DNA of 41,902 nt from an uncultured Lachnospiraceae bacterium (lineage in GTDB: Bacteria > Bacillota > Clostridia > Lachnospirales > Lachnospiraceae). Under the pieces are notes generated by a model. The model searched no databases and was not told the DNA's origin. It worked only from the letters and a program-made list of their open reading frames with translations. Positions 24,891 to 34,214 of this stretch are shown one piece after another (the first letter of the stretch is position 1; each line of letters opens with the position of its first letter). Location of the stretch: NCBI GenBank assembly GCA_910588215.1, contig CAJUQJ010000035.1, positions 1 to 41,902 of the forward strand, read 5' to 3'. A program made the translations under genes and the position numbers.

Positions 24891-26210
24891 TTAAATGATC
24901 CGTGTCTTTTCATTATCCACATCTATCCCCAGTGTTACCCCGAACCGGCGTTCTTTATCCAGGCCACCTCCCATATGCGGGACATTTCCCTTAAGGAAAC
25001 TGGCACGGAACACCGCATCCTCACCATACTTTCTTCTGATCTCATCTATAGCCTGTCCAGTATTTCCAGCCTGTCAAATTTCTGCAGGTCAAACAGATTA
25101 TACTGTCTCCCTCCATTCATCTGTACCCTTGAAGTATGGACACCGATCTGGCGGAGCGGCGTCTTCTTATCCCATAGCTTGTCAAACACCCGACAGGCCG
25201 CCCGGAATATCTCTTCCGTCACATCCGTTGCTGTCAGTAACTGCAGCTGCCTGTTTTCATGGCGAAACTCACAGGTTGTGATATGGACGCTGACCACACC
25301 GATCTTCACATTGTCATTCCGCAGCCTTGTCCCCACTGTCTCACACAAAGATAATAACAAGTGGTCTGCATATTCTGTACTCGTGATATCCACGGGGCTG
25401 TCAGACTGTTCCCATAGCCTTTATTCTTCTCATGTCCAAACATATATGGTTCCAAGTCCTTGCCCCTGGCATAGCCCTGCACGATCTGCCCCGGCAGTTT
25501 CAAGTGGGATTTTATCACCGCATCATCTGCCCTAGCCAGATCACCGATCGTATAGATACCAAGGCGGTGCAACTTCGATGTTGTCGCCTGCCCTACGAAA
25601 AAGAGTTCTGATACCGGCAGCGGCCACATCTTTCCGGGAATCTCATCCGGGAATAAGGTATGGACTTTATTCGGTTTAGAAAAATCCCCTGCCATTTTTG
25701 AGAGCAAAAAGTTCGTAGAAATCCCGATATTGACAGTGAAACCAAACTCCTCCCGTATCTCATCTTTTAATCGGCAGGCAAAATTTTCATCTGCCCCCTG
25801 CCGTACAAGTTCTCAAAGCCGTCAAACACACGCCATGCTTCATCAATAGAATACTGGATTACATTATCGCAATACTGCTTGAACTTTCCTATAAATGCAC
25901 GTGATGCATTTACATACACCCCATAGTCCGGTGGGATCACTACCAGCCCCGGGCATTTCTGCCGCGCTGTGACGATCGCTTCCCCAGTCTGTATTCCGTA
26001 TTTTTTCGCAGGGATACTTTTCGCTAAGACAATTCCATGGCGTTTCTCCTGGTCTCCCCCTACTATACTTGGGACAGACCTCAGGTCCCTTGTTTCTCCC
26101 AGCACATTCACCCGGTAAGAAGCGCTCCAGCTTAAAAAAGCGCTGTTTGCATCCACATGGAAAATATAGGTCTTCCCATCCATCATGCCAGGAACTGGAA
26201 TATCTTCCAT
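24891..26210 (-). pseudogene. Y-family (UmuC-like) DNA polymerase broken by three frameshifts
   Basis: The coding signal passes through four frames. 26210 to about 25790 holds YIFHVDANSAFLSW and SIDEAW, the catalytic palm with metal Asp and Asp-Glu. About 25790-25400 holds LLSKMAGDFSKPNKVHTLF. About 25400-25060 holds LLLSLCETVGTRLR and GVHTSRVQMNGGRQYNLFD. About 25060-24891 holds EIRRKYGEDAVFRASF and ends with a TAA. Each boundary is a small indel with no lost domain, so this is recent decay of a translesion polymerase. The order polymerase-SRAP is a typical mutagenesis operon. Confidence 0.85.
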
Positions 26211-26355
26211 TTCTGACTCCCCACATTGTACCGGATCTCCATGATCCTTTCCTGGTCGCTGATCCTTGCAGCACAGATAAACTGTCTTTCCCGAATCTCG
26301 ACATAATTCTTCTCATCACGGGAAATGACTTTCTGTATCTCAATCGTTTTGACGT
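26183..26355 (-). pseudogene. truncated small gene ahead of the polymerase
   Basis: A frame ending at 26183 carries plausible coding sequence (IEIQKVISRDEKNYVEIRER, then RIMEIRYNVGSQKWKIFQ) and overlaps the polymerase start. In SOS-type operons a small YolD-like or accessory gene often sits here, but I do not recognise the family. The upstream part (26356-26443) reads as low-quality hydrophobic sequence, so the 5' end is probably lost. Confidence 0.4.
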
Positions 26356-26441
26356 TGGTAAAATAATGTGACAAATACTCATTTATACAGAGTGAAAGCA
26401 GGAAGGGAAGATATGGGGAGTATGTTAAAAAGAAAAAGAAC

Positions 26442-26879
26442 ATGAAATTTCAAAGTGTAGAGGCTCTTCAACAAGTAGTTAATGTAGTAAATGAAGCTGC
26501 TGCGGCTTTGGATGATCCAAAGCGAACTATTCGAGAAAGTGCCATCCCAGAAGTCTTGGCTGGAACTGTTGGGGCAGGCATTGGTGGCACGATCTCATTT
26601 GCTGCTCTCTATGGTCTTGGAACAGTTGGCCTTAACGCTCCAGTCATTACCTCTGCTTTATCAAGTCAGTACGACTTCCTGTGTTTTGTACAGGACAGCA
26701 AGATTGGAGGAATCTCTGCGGTTCTGTCCATTTTGATCAACATGGTCATCAGCTTGCTTCATGGACTGTACTACGACGAAGGAAGTGACGGGAATCGGAT
26801 TTATTTGAGGCTAGGACACGAAAAAACCTACTGTACTCCAACACACTGGCGTCTACCGGAAACGTCGCCGCTACTCTAA
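26442..26879 (+). pseudogene. chimeric ORF with glycine-zipper-like N-terminus
   Basis: Residues 1-72 read like a conserved clostridial protein of unknown function: VVNVVNEAAAALDDPKRTI, then PEVLAGTVGAGIGGTISFAA, a glycine-rich membrane-active-like helix. At about 26660 it switches to unrelated sequence (DSKIGGISAVLSILINMVIS) resembling the start of a different membrane protein, which then loses frame. No Shine-Dalgarno precedes the ATG. It is best read as two truncated genes joined by a deletion. Confidence 0.5.
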
Positions 26880-27120
26880 TTACAAAAAACGCGAAAATGT
26901 TGGATAGCGGGGAGGGCTGCTGGTCACTATATCGAGGCTGTACACCGATGCGCGGTTCATCGCTCGTGCAAAAGAGGTCCCCGACATCCCCGGCCCGCAA
27001 AGGGAAGTCGTCAAGCGGTGGTGTGCCACACCAGAATTATTTGCTATTCTATAAAAAGACTTCCAGCTTCGCCAGTTCCTCCATCGCCTTAAGGCCCCTT
27101 GAATTTTTTTGATTCAAAAA
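26880..27120. other. non-coding relic DNA
   Basis: No intact gene is present. The segment continues the decayed sequence of the chimeric ORF, includes a palindromic GCGCGGTTCATCGCTCGTGC, and ends with the minus-strand relic GLKAMEELAKLEVFL plus stop (about 27050-27110). Confidence 0.4.
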
Positions 27121-28719
27121 TTACAATTCTACTTTTTCTATCCTGCATTGATATTTCTTACTTTTCTTCTCATAATTAATTCCAACAAGCAGAATATTTC
27201 CTTTATACTCTTTGAGGGCTGACACGTATCCTTTACTTTTAATCTGGCTTATCGCTCCCTCAGCAGTTTTATCCCATTTTAATTCCAGGACCAATGCCGG
27301 ATTTGAGGACGTGCGTTTAGGAAGAAAAACCATATCGGCAAATCCATTTCCTGTCGGCAATTCTCTTACAAGAGTATAATCTCTGCACGCGCTATAATAT
27401 GCCAGTGCAATCACACTGCTCAGAGAAATTTCATTGTTATATATTAAACTAGAAGAGCTTTTCACATGGACTTCCTGTATCATCTGCGCCACGGCCTGTT
27501 CATCCATTGCCAAAGTCGCTTTAAGCAAAGCTTCCGATGCGCTAATTGCTCTGATCACCTCTTCCCACCCATCATTTTTAATAGCTCGCAGAAAAGCACT
27601 CCTTACCTCATCATTTGGAATAAAAACTTTTTTTGTCTTGCTATCATAAGCCATGTATCCCATATGAATCAATAACGTGACCACATCATCTGCTGAGTTA
27701 AATGAAGTGATATCATTTTGAAAAGATTCCACATCAATACTACACCGCTGACCTCCCAGCATGTCCACGATCACTTGTCTTAATCCATCAAAGTCCATTG
27801 CAATATACATCATTAAAGACTCATACGTCTCAGTTCCTGACCAATAATTTCCGAACTCCCTGCTATCTACAGCCTCAATGACCGAATTGGGGCTATAAAC
27901 ATGCCCTATCTTTTCAAAATAATACCCGTCATACCATCTTTGCATCTCTTTAAATGACATATCGTGCTCTTTACAGATGGCCCTTACTTCTGTCTCTGTA
28001 AATCCAACGTATTCTGCCATCTGTCTGGGACTAACCATCGTATGCTCCCGGAAATTATTCAGAGCCGACTGTGTGCCGTACTTTTTAATTGGCAAAATCC
28101 CTGTAATATATGCAAGCTTTAGAAATGCACCCGATGGAGTGCCTTTAAACAACCCTCTTAACAGATTAATATATTCTTTTTGAAGATTCTCGTTATTTTT
28201 GTCCTCCCGAAACAGGCAATCCCACTCATCAATAATAATGATAAACTGCTCTTTTGTCTTAACATTAATTTTAGCCAATACAGAAGGCAGTGAAATATCA
28301 TCCTCCTGGACACATTCGGAATATTCGTTTCTTAACTCACCTATCACTTGATCCTGAATATAACTCACTACTTTAAGAGTCGAATTTCTCTTCATTTCCT
28401 CAAGCGCATTTCCATACATCCACTGAATATCCAAAAAAATTACATTATATTTATTCAGATGCGTCTTAAAAAATTCATTTTGACTTATGTTAAGTCCCAT
28501 AAATAGTTTCTCAGAATGGCATCCTTTACTATAATACGCCGACAGCATAGTTACAGCCATTGTTTTCCCAAACCTCCTCGGTCTGCTGGAACAGATCAGT
28601 GGCCTGTCTTTGCCGATACGACTATTCGTATATGTTATCAGATCCGTCTTATCCACATACAACTCAGAATTAACAGAAACTGCAAACTGTTCATTTCCCG
28701 GATTTAAATATATTCCCAT
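27121..28719 (-). CDS. AAA-ATPase-like protein with C-terminal PD-(D/E)XK nuclease fold (DUF1703)
   Basis: The 532-residue protein starts MGIYLNPGNEQFAVSVNSE, then YVDKTDLI, the standard opening of this family. The ATPase has Walker A RPRRFGKT, Walker B IIIIDEWDCLF, and a helical middle with MAEYVGFTETEV and MQRWYDGYYF. The C-terminal DUF1703 has GNGFADMVFLP and PALVLELKW, matching the D and E-x-K of PD-(D/E)XK nucleases. These proteins occur in many strain-variable copies in gut anaerobes and are of unknown function. GGGGAG precedes the ATG at 28719, preferred over the ORF start at 28764. The gene is intact among pseudogenes. Confidence 0.9.
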   Translation of the reverse strand: MGIYLNPGNEQFAVSVNSELYVDKTDLITYTNSRIGKDRPLICSSRPRRFGKTMAVTMLSAYYSKGCHSEKLFMGLNISQNEFFKTHLNKYNVIFLDIQWMYGNALEEMKRNSTLKVVSYIQDQVIGELRNEYSECVQEDDISLPSVLAKINVKTKEQFIIIIDEWDCLFREDKNNENLQKEYINLLRGLFKGTPSGAFLKLAYITGILPIKKYGTQSALNNFREHTMVSPRQMAEYVGFTETEVRAICKEHDMSFKEMQRWYDGYYFEKIGHVYSPNSVIEAVDSREFGNYWSGTETYESLMMYIAMDFDGLRQVIVDMLGGQRCSIDVESFQNDITSFNSADDVVTLLIHMGYMAYDSKTKKVFIPNDEVRSAFLRAIKNDGWEEVIRAISASEALLKATLAMDEQAVAQMIQEVHVKSSSSLIYNNEISLSSVIALAYYSACRDYTLVRELPTGNGFADMVFLPKRTSSNPALVLELKWDKTAEGAISQIKSKGYVSALKEYKGNILLVGINYEKKSKKYQCRIEKVEL

Positions 28720-28996
28720 ACCTGCGTTCTCCCCGATATTTAAAAGCCATTCTATACATAACAATAATAATCATTTTGTGCGATGCTTTTATTAATGCAC
28801 TTGTCGATATCTTCCTCGCGTTTGGCACTCCAATCTTTAGGATAATACGGCGCACTTCATTTTTAAATTTATGCATTACATCCATCATCATTTCTTCTCG
28901 TAATTACATAGTAAAAATACAATTGAAAATTCAATTTCGCTACATTTCCTTCATTGTACTTTTTTCATTGAGTAACGTCAATGTCATATTTACCAG
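28720..28996. other. AT-rich gene-free stretch
   Basis: No supported gene, RNA or strong hairpin is seen here. Short minus-strand frames exist but lack ribosome binding sites and family resemblance. Confidence 0.5.
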
Positions 28997-29419
28997 ATGA
29001 AAAAGCGGAGGGTTCTCACACTCTCCGTCTCCAATCCTTCCCCTTACAATAAACCACCGCCACCGCCCTACCTGTCTTACTCCCTCCCCATGATCCTGCG
29101 CATCCTTTCCGACTACTTCACAAGACGGCTGACCATCCGTGGCATCTGCGAAAAATACCTTGTCAGCCCGCCCCTCATCTACCGCTTTAAAAAGCGCTTC
29201 CTGATCCATAAGAAACAGTGGATCGACATCCTGCGTGACATGGAACTCTCTGCCATTTCTTTCATGGAGGAATTACTGACGTCTTCTTACGACCAGTTCC
29301 ATGATGCTTTCTTACGCTTGACCACATACAGTTTCCTCCAGTCACACAAAAACCCGGCGAACTGCAGCAGACCCCGTTTCGGCCCTGCAGATGCCAGCTC
29401 TTTGTGCCATGACCTGTGA
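28997..29419 (+). pseudogene. fragment of a transposase-like DUF6431-type protein
   Basis: From about residue 30, SLPMILRILSDYFTRRLTIR then SPPLIYRFKKRFLIHKKQW resembles the helix-turn-helix middle of clostridial DUF6431/transposase-like proteins. The zinc-ribbon N-terminus (CPxCG pairs) is absent or out of frame in the Pro-rich lead, and the end is truncated. It is best read as an insertion-sequence relic. Family assignment is from memory. Confidence 0.45.
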
Positions 29420-29482
29420 ATCGACTTTCCCGCCTGCCTCCTTTATCATAAAGACGACTACTAAAAAAGTGAGGAACAGGAT

Positions 29483-29638
29483 ATGGAATTCATGTTAGCA
29501 AAGACTCGTGATGCACAACAGGTATATGGACTTGTACAGGAGACGATTCAGACGGTCTATCCGAAGTACTACTTGAAAGAAATCGTGGATATGTTTTGCC
29601 CCAATATCAAAAAAGAGGCCATGGAACTTTTATTATGA
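29483..29638 (+). pseudogene. 5' part of a broken GNAT acetyltransferase
   Basis: The ATG follows GTGAGGAACAGGAT. The first ~37 residues (AQQVYGLVQETIQTVYPKYY, then EIVDMFC) match the N-terminus of GNAT N-acetyltransferases. The frame then runs into a stop at 29636. The core of the fold, about 45 residues between DMFC and the acetyl-CoA motif, is missing, and the rest continues in another frame from 29596. Confidence 0.6.
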
Positions 29639-30342
29639 ACCGGCTGGAAACAATGATAAAGGAAAAGTATGATTATCTAGATATAGACGCCTCGCTACCA
29701 GCTTGCAGATTATACTCTCATTTAGGTTATCAAACCATAGACCACGGAATTTGGGAATGCAAAAATGATGTAATACAGGTTTATGAAATCATGAAAAAGC
29801 AATGGATCCCCGAATCATCAGAGCGGTTAATCATAAGGCCATATAAGCCAAAAGACGCAAAAACGATAGTAAGCTGGATTAAAGATGAAAGGGAGTTTCG
29901 TAAGTGGAGCTCTGATAGATACGGTGCGTATCCAATCACGGCGGAAGATATGAATGATAAGTATCTTAAGTGTAATGGTGATTGTGAAGAACCGGATAAT
30001 TTCTATCCCATAACTGCTGTGGATGCCAGCGGCCCGGTCGGTCACTTGATCATGCGCTATACAAATAGTGCAAAGACAATAATTCGTCTGGGCTTTATTA
30101 TCGTTGACGACAGTAAGCGCGGTATGGGCTATGGAAAGAGAATGATACAGATGGCGATGCGATATGCTTTTGATATGCTGCAGACAGAAAAAATAACATT
30201 GGGCGTTTTTGATAATAACCCTTCTGCGTATTATTGTTACAAAGCAGCCGGATTTCATGAAGTCCCTCTGAAAAAAGAGGTAGTCTTTGAAAAAATCGGA
30301 GAAAAATGGAATTGTATAGAGCTGGAGGTAAATAAGGAATGA
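29596..30342 (+). CDS. GNAT C-terminal half fused to a RimJ/RimL-type GNAT domain
   Basis: Residues 1-66 are the C-terminal half of the broken GNAT: acetyl-CoA motif LPQYQKRGHGTFIM, then YLDIDASLPACRLYSHLGYQ. The frame continues into a second domain from about 72, with SSERLIIRPYKPKDAKTIV, GFIIVDDSKRGMGYGKRMIQ and FDNNPSAYYCYKAAGF, a complete Acetyltransf_3 type that could be active. Translation of that domain might start at ATG 29791, but no ribosome binding site is seen there. It is either a natural tandem-GNAT protein whose first domain lost its middle, or a fusion made by deletion. Confidence 0.6.
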   Translation: MPQYQKRGHGTFIMNRLETMIKEKYDYLDIDASLPACRLYSHLGYQTIDHGIWECKNDVIQVYEIMKKQWIPESSERLIIRPYKPKDAKTIVSWIKDEREFRKWSSDRYGAYPITAEDMNDKYLKCNGDCEEPDNFYPITAVDASGPVGHLIMRYTNSAKTIIRLGFIIVDDSKRGMGYGKRMIQMAMRYAFDMLQTEKITLGVFDNNPSAYYCYKAAGFHEVPLKKEVVFEKIGEKWNCIELEVNKE

Positions 30343-30378
30343 AGCTGCCAAATGCTCAAACTAACCTTGGTTGGTTTT

Positions 30379-30416
30379 AAGCACGGCACTTGGCTCATTG
30401 CTCGCGGAAATAAATT
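30379..30416. repeat. 38-bp dispersed repeat, copy 1
   Basis: The segment with GGCACTTGGCTCATTGCTCG recurs with a few changes at 34164-34201. It sits between the convergent GNAT and ROK genes. Confidence 0.65.
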
Positions 30417-30463
30417 CCTATCATGCTCCGCTTATACGGAAAATTTATATAGCCGAAACCAAA

Positions 30464-31630
30464 TCAGTCACTTTGTATCGTAAACGAATGAAATACTAAA
30501 TCTGCACACCCTTTCATTAAAAGTTCATCGTATTCACGGCAGGGATGTATCATTAATTTCTTTCTTTTGTCTATGCTCTGTCTATTACGATATACTTCCA
30601 TAATATATTCCGCCATGTCATCGTAGACATCGACGCCCCGCCCTCCTATAAAAAAAACATTCGGATCAAATAAAGCATCTAAAGCAGAAACAAGCTTTCC
30701 CAGAATCCTCCCCTTCTCTTCTATAATATAATGAGCACATTCCTCCTGTTCTCTGACCTTCCGGCAGAAATCTTCCCATGAAATTTCTTCTCCGGTCTCA
30801 TCCTTATAGTCCGCCAGAAAACCGCCAATAGAGAGTTCCGGTTCAATGCAGCCACGGCATCCACACTCACAAACACGGTTTCGCTCCCCAATTGGCATAT
30901 GACTGATCTCACCGCCCCGGTTATGACTGCCTGTCACAAGATTTCCATTACATATAATACCAATCCCCAGTCCATCATCGAGATGAAGATAGATGGTATC
31001 CTGCAAATAATTGTCTTCCCGGCACCTTCTGGCAACAGCAAGGGCAATCAAGTTTGATTCGTTCGCTCCTGTTATAGAATATTGCGGCATGAGCTGCTGC
31101 AGCTGTCCAATCACGTTTTCTCCTTCCAGACAGGCTATCGTTGAATTAATCAGAATTCCGCTTTCCAAATCAACAATACCGGGAAGCGCCACTCCTATGC
31201 CAATAACTTGTATCTGCTCTTCGCCCTGCAGGCACTGGTTTACTCCATAGGCGCAGGCTTTCATAATACTTTCGCAGTTTTTCTCCTGAACCGGCACAGA
31301 AAAAGAATTCACAATTTCTTTATGAAATGTTATAAGCGCAACATGAACCGAAATATCGTCAACTAATCTAAGTGCAATGTAAAATTTGCGATTGTGTAAT
31401 ACGGTAAGCAAACTGGCATTTCTGCCCCCGCTGGATTTCTGCAGAGAAGCGACCGACAAAAATCCATCCCTCATCAACTGATTACACAGGTTTGATACAG
31501 TCGCTGTGCTCAACATTGTTTTTCTTTCAATATCTTTCTTTGACACACAGTCATGGTCAATCAAATAACTCAATATTTTCTTCTTATTGTTTTGACGGAT
31601 CTCTGCCGCGGTTTTGATCGAATGTTCCAT
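30464..31630 (-). CDS. ROK-family transcriptional regulator
   Basis: The 388-residue protein has an N-terminal winged helix (QNNKKKILSYLIDHDCVSKK, then STATVSNLCNQLM) and a sugar-kinase-like ROK domain with the zinc motif CECGCRGCIEPE and GLGIGIICNG. It resembles NagC/XylR-type repressors, which release DNA on binding a sugar or sugar phosphate. It is the last gene of the mannoside locus and most likely controls it. ATG 31630 is chosen; a GTG 9 nt upstream is an alternative. A 147-bp gap from GH38 may hold its own promoter. Confidence 0.9.
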   Translation of the reverse strand: MEHSIKTAAEIRQNNKKKILSYLIDHDCVSKKDIERKTMLSTATVSNLCNQLMRDGFLSVASLQKSSGGRNASLLTVLHNRKFYIALRLVDDISVHVALITFHKEIVNSFSVPVQEKNCESIMKACAYGVNQCLQGEEQIQVIGIGVALPGIVDLESGILINSTIACLEGENVIGQLQQLMPQYSITGANESNLIALAVARRCREDNYLQDTIYLHLDDGLGIGIICNGNLVTGSHNRGGEISHMPIGERNRVCECGCRGCIEPELSIGGFLADYKDETGEEISWEDFCRKVREQEECAHYIIEEKGRILGKLVSALDALFDPNVFFIGGRGVDVYDDMAEYIMEVYRNRQSIDKRKKLMIHPCREYDELLMKGCADLVFHSFTIQSD

Positions 31631-31777
31631 TTTTTTCACTCATTTTCTGAATCATTTATACTACAATATTCTCGCATATTTGTTTTCTTTCCGCAAGGTA
31701 AAAACATTCACAATTCAACGGCAAAGGTAACAATTCGGACTTCGGCTTCCAGTTACTGTATCCCTATCGCGCTCGAC

Positions 31778-34108
31778 TCACCTTTTTACTCTAATCGTTT
31801 TTATCTCAAAAGGCTTAAATTCTACTGTAAAACAATCCCCTTGACATTCCAGATGTCTGCCTTTGTTCTCAGCCATATCTGAAAGTTCTGCACACTTAAG
31901 CCCACTAATCCGTATCCGGCCTGTGGTCTGCACACCCGTGATTTCGTAAACTCTGATCACCAGCTCCTCCCCTGTTTCCCAGTCTCTTTTAATTGTTGAG
32001 AGCACCAGGTTCTCCTTATCTATCTCAAACATTGAAGTCTCCGAAAGATTCAGCTTACACATACCAGGCCAAACCTGCAGCGGCTGATTAAACTGCTGCG
32101 CCATACGTACAATTCCTGCATCCTGATAAGTTCCCACATAAGGCACGATCATAAATTCGAACGTCTGCTTTCCATACTGACAAGAAATTTCGCTGGGTCT
32201 GATCCATACTCCTTCGGCATCTCCATAAGCACGGATCAAAGTAGTTGTAATTCCATTTCCATCCTGCTCAACTCCTGCCACGCCTTTATTAATCAATGCA
32301 ATCCCCTTATCTCCGTCTTCCATCGCGACAAATCTATGTGCAGGCCACTCTCCGCGTGCCGTCTGTCTGTTCCGGTATGGCGTCCTTCTGACCACCCCAA
32401 AGGGTATTTCAAAATATACGTCTCTGACATTCATATTTCCCGGAATACGGAGCCGTATTCTTGTCCCTTGTCCCTTCCAATCCAATGTCAGTTTTAACCG
32501 GAGCGCTTTTTCTTCCCTCCGAAGAGAAAACTCAGCCTCCCATGAGAGTCTGTTCTGTCCTCGAATCCAGTCCATGTCGTGGAATACTCCATACATGCAG
32601 ATACTTTCACCCATATCACTGGATCTTGCCGCTCTGATATTCACTTGCCCGGTTAATGCGAAGAGTTCGCGTCCCTCGCATAATTCGATCTGCAGGCTTC
32701 CTTTATCTTCCTCGGCGATCAGAAAATCTGCTGCCTGCCGCATAAAACAGTTGCCTGCCTTATCTTCCAGGGTTTTGATTCCATATCTTTCATCCAGCTC
32801 CAGGCGGAACCATTCGTTTTCTATTACCTTCTTTGTATCCTCCATGATCTCAGAATTCACTTTGACATTTTCTTCAAAACAGTACTGGATGATTCCCCCT
32901 GCCGGAACATCAGCCAAAACGCAGATTTCCTTTTCACCTTTCCCGGAGGCTGGCACTTGTACCCACTCTTTTCTTGCCCATGGCAGGCTGTTGACACAGA
33001 CAAAACAGTTCTCATCATCTGCGATCTTGAGCGAGTCTTTCTGAATGGCTGCCGCTGTCTGACTGATTTGGTCAAACTTGTTCATGATATTTCTGAAAGT
33101 AATATCTTCATGAGATCCTGAAAAAGCATCATGAAAATGACAAAAGGCAATGTCCCACCAGCATTCTTCAATCTTATCCTTCCACATCCCGGCATCGTTC
33201 CCCAGAAGAGCTTCCCATTTTTCCGCATCAATCAATGCCGTCTCCGACTCCCTGTTCCTTATTCTGATCGGCGTACGGAGCGCATATGTGCCTGTGAATT
33301 CCGGATTCAAATCACCCTGCAAAACAGGAGCCGCATATCCACATTCATCTAAAACTCTGGCATACTCATTATAAGTAGAATGTTTCCAGTTCTCTCCGGC
33401 CGCAATACGCTCTTCCACAAGTTTTAAATAATACTCACTGTACATTTCCTCATTTTCGATATAGTAAGAGACCAGACACGGCAAGCTGCCCGTCAGTCCA
33501 TCTGCATCTGCAAACAAATGATCCACATCCTGCCAGTTTCTGCAGAACACAAATGCCTGATTTTCGGGAAGCACATTAAGCGAAGTAAGGTCTCGTCCAA
33601 GAATTAATACCTTACTGCCATCCAGCCCCTCATCCCAAAACATATCAAACCGCTTCTCCCCACCGAATCTGTTGGCATAAAGATGTTTAAATCCAAATTC
33701 CTTCATAATCTGCGGAATTTGCGCATTCAGGCCGAAAGTATCAATCAGCCAGCCATTCTCAGGCTTTACCCCAAGATGCTCCTGTACCCATCTAAGTCCC
33801 ATTCCCTGATTTCTGACAAAACATTCCCCGTCCGGAAAATTCGTCTCTGACGTGGTCGCCATGCCGCCCATAAATTCCATGCGGCCTTCCCCCAACAGTT
33901 TTTTGACCTTGGCAAACAGATCAGGCCTTCTCTTCTCAAGTTTTCTGTAATGTGCCGCTTGCTCTAAAGAATAATGAACTTCCAGATGTCTTTCCATAAC
34001 GCTGATTACGCGCTCCAGAACAATATCAAGCATCTCCTCCTGTGCTTCTTCTCTCATTACAAACGCCATATCAATATGATTAACACCAACAACAAAATAT
34101 TCTTTCAT
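31778..34108 (-). CDS. GH38 alpha-mannosidase
   Basis: This 776-residue cytoplasmic enzyme hydrolyses alpha-mannosidic bonds with retention. The GH38 start VVGVNHIDMAFVMREEAQEE supplies the zinc His-Asp pair. The nucleophile Asp lies in GWLIDTFGLNAQIPQI, and zinc ligand sequence FCHFHDAFSGSHEDI follows. The beta-sandwich C-terminal domain is present. No signal peptide is seen, so it acts on imported oligosaccharides. GGAGG lies 8 nt before the ATG at 34108, better than the ORF start at 34183. In many family members the early motif is HxDPVW; here it is HIDMAF, a mild divergence that might mean altered specificity. Confidence 0.9.
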   Translation of the reverse strand: MKEYFVVGVNHIDMAFVMREEAQEEMLDIVLERVISVMERHLEVHYSLEQAAHYRKLEKRRPDLFAKVKKLLGEGRMEFMGGMATTSETNFPDGECFVRNQGMGLRWVQEHLGVKPENGWLIDTFGLNAQIPQIMKEFGFKHLYANRFGGEKRFDMFWDEGLDGSKVLILGRDLTSLNVLPENQAFVFCRNWQDVDHLFADADGLTGSLPCLVSYYIENEEMYSEYYLKLVEERIAAGENWKHSTYNEYARVLDECGYAAPVLQGDLNPEFTGTYALRTPIRIRNRESETALIDAEKWEALLGNDAGMWKDKIEECWWDIAFCHFHDAFSGSHEDITFRNIMNKFDQISQTAAAIQKDSLKIADDENCFVCVNSLPWARKEWVQVPASGKGEKEICVLADVPAGGIIQYCFEENVKVNSEIMEDTKKVIENEWFRLELDERYGIKTLEDKAGNCFMRQAADFLIAEEDKGSLQIELCEGRELFALTGQVNIRAARSSDMGESICMYGVFHDMDWIRGQNRLSWEAEFSLRREEKALRLKLTLDWKGQGTRIRLRIPGNMNVRDVYFEIPFGVVRRTPYRNRQTARGEWPAHRFVAMEDGDKGIALINKGVAGVEQDGNGITTTLIRAYGDAEGVWIRPSEISCQYGKQTFEFMIVPYVGTYQDAGIVRMAQQFNQPLQVWPGMCKLNLSETSMFEIDKENLVLSTIKRDWETGEELVIRVYEITGVQTTGRIRISGLKCAELSDMAENKGRHLECQGDCFTVEFKPFEIKTIRVKR

Positions 34109-34163
34109 CCTCATCCTCCATTTCGAAGCATTACAAATTCCCGATTGAGTCAAATACTCATAC

Positions 34164-34201
34164 AAGCACGACACTTGGCTCATTGCTCGTGAGAATCAAT
34201 T
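34164..34201. repeat. 38-bp dispersed repeat, copy 2
   Basis: Near-identical to 30379-30416 around CACTTGGCTCATTGCTCG; CACGA and TCGTG could pair around it. It lies in the gap between the SIS and GH38 genes inside the operon. Confidence 0.65.
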
Positions 34202-34214
34202 GCTCTTCAAAGAA

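Noticed and set aside
28691..28891. 66-codon minus-strand ORF
   Set aside because: It overlaps the start of the AAA/DUF1703 gene in another frame, lacks a ribosome binding site and has low-complexity content.
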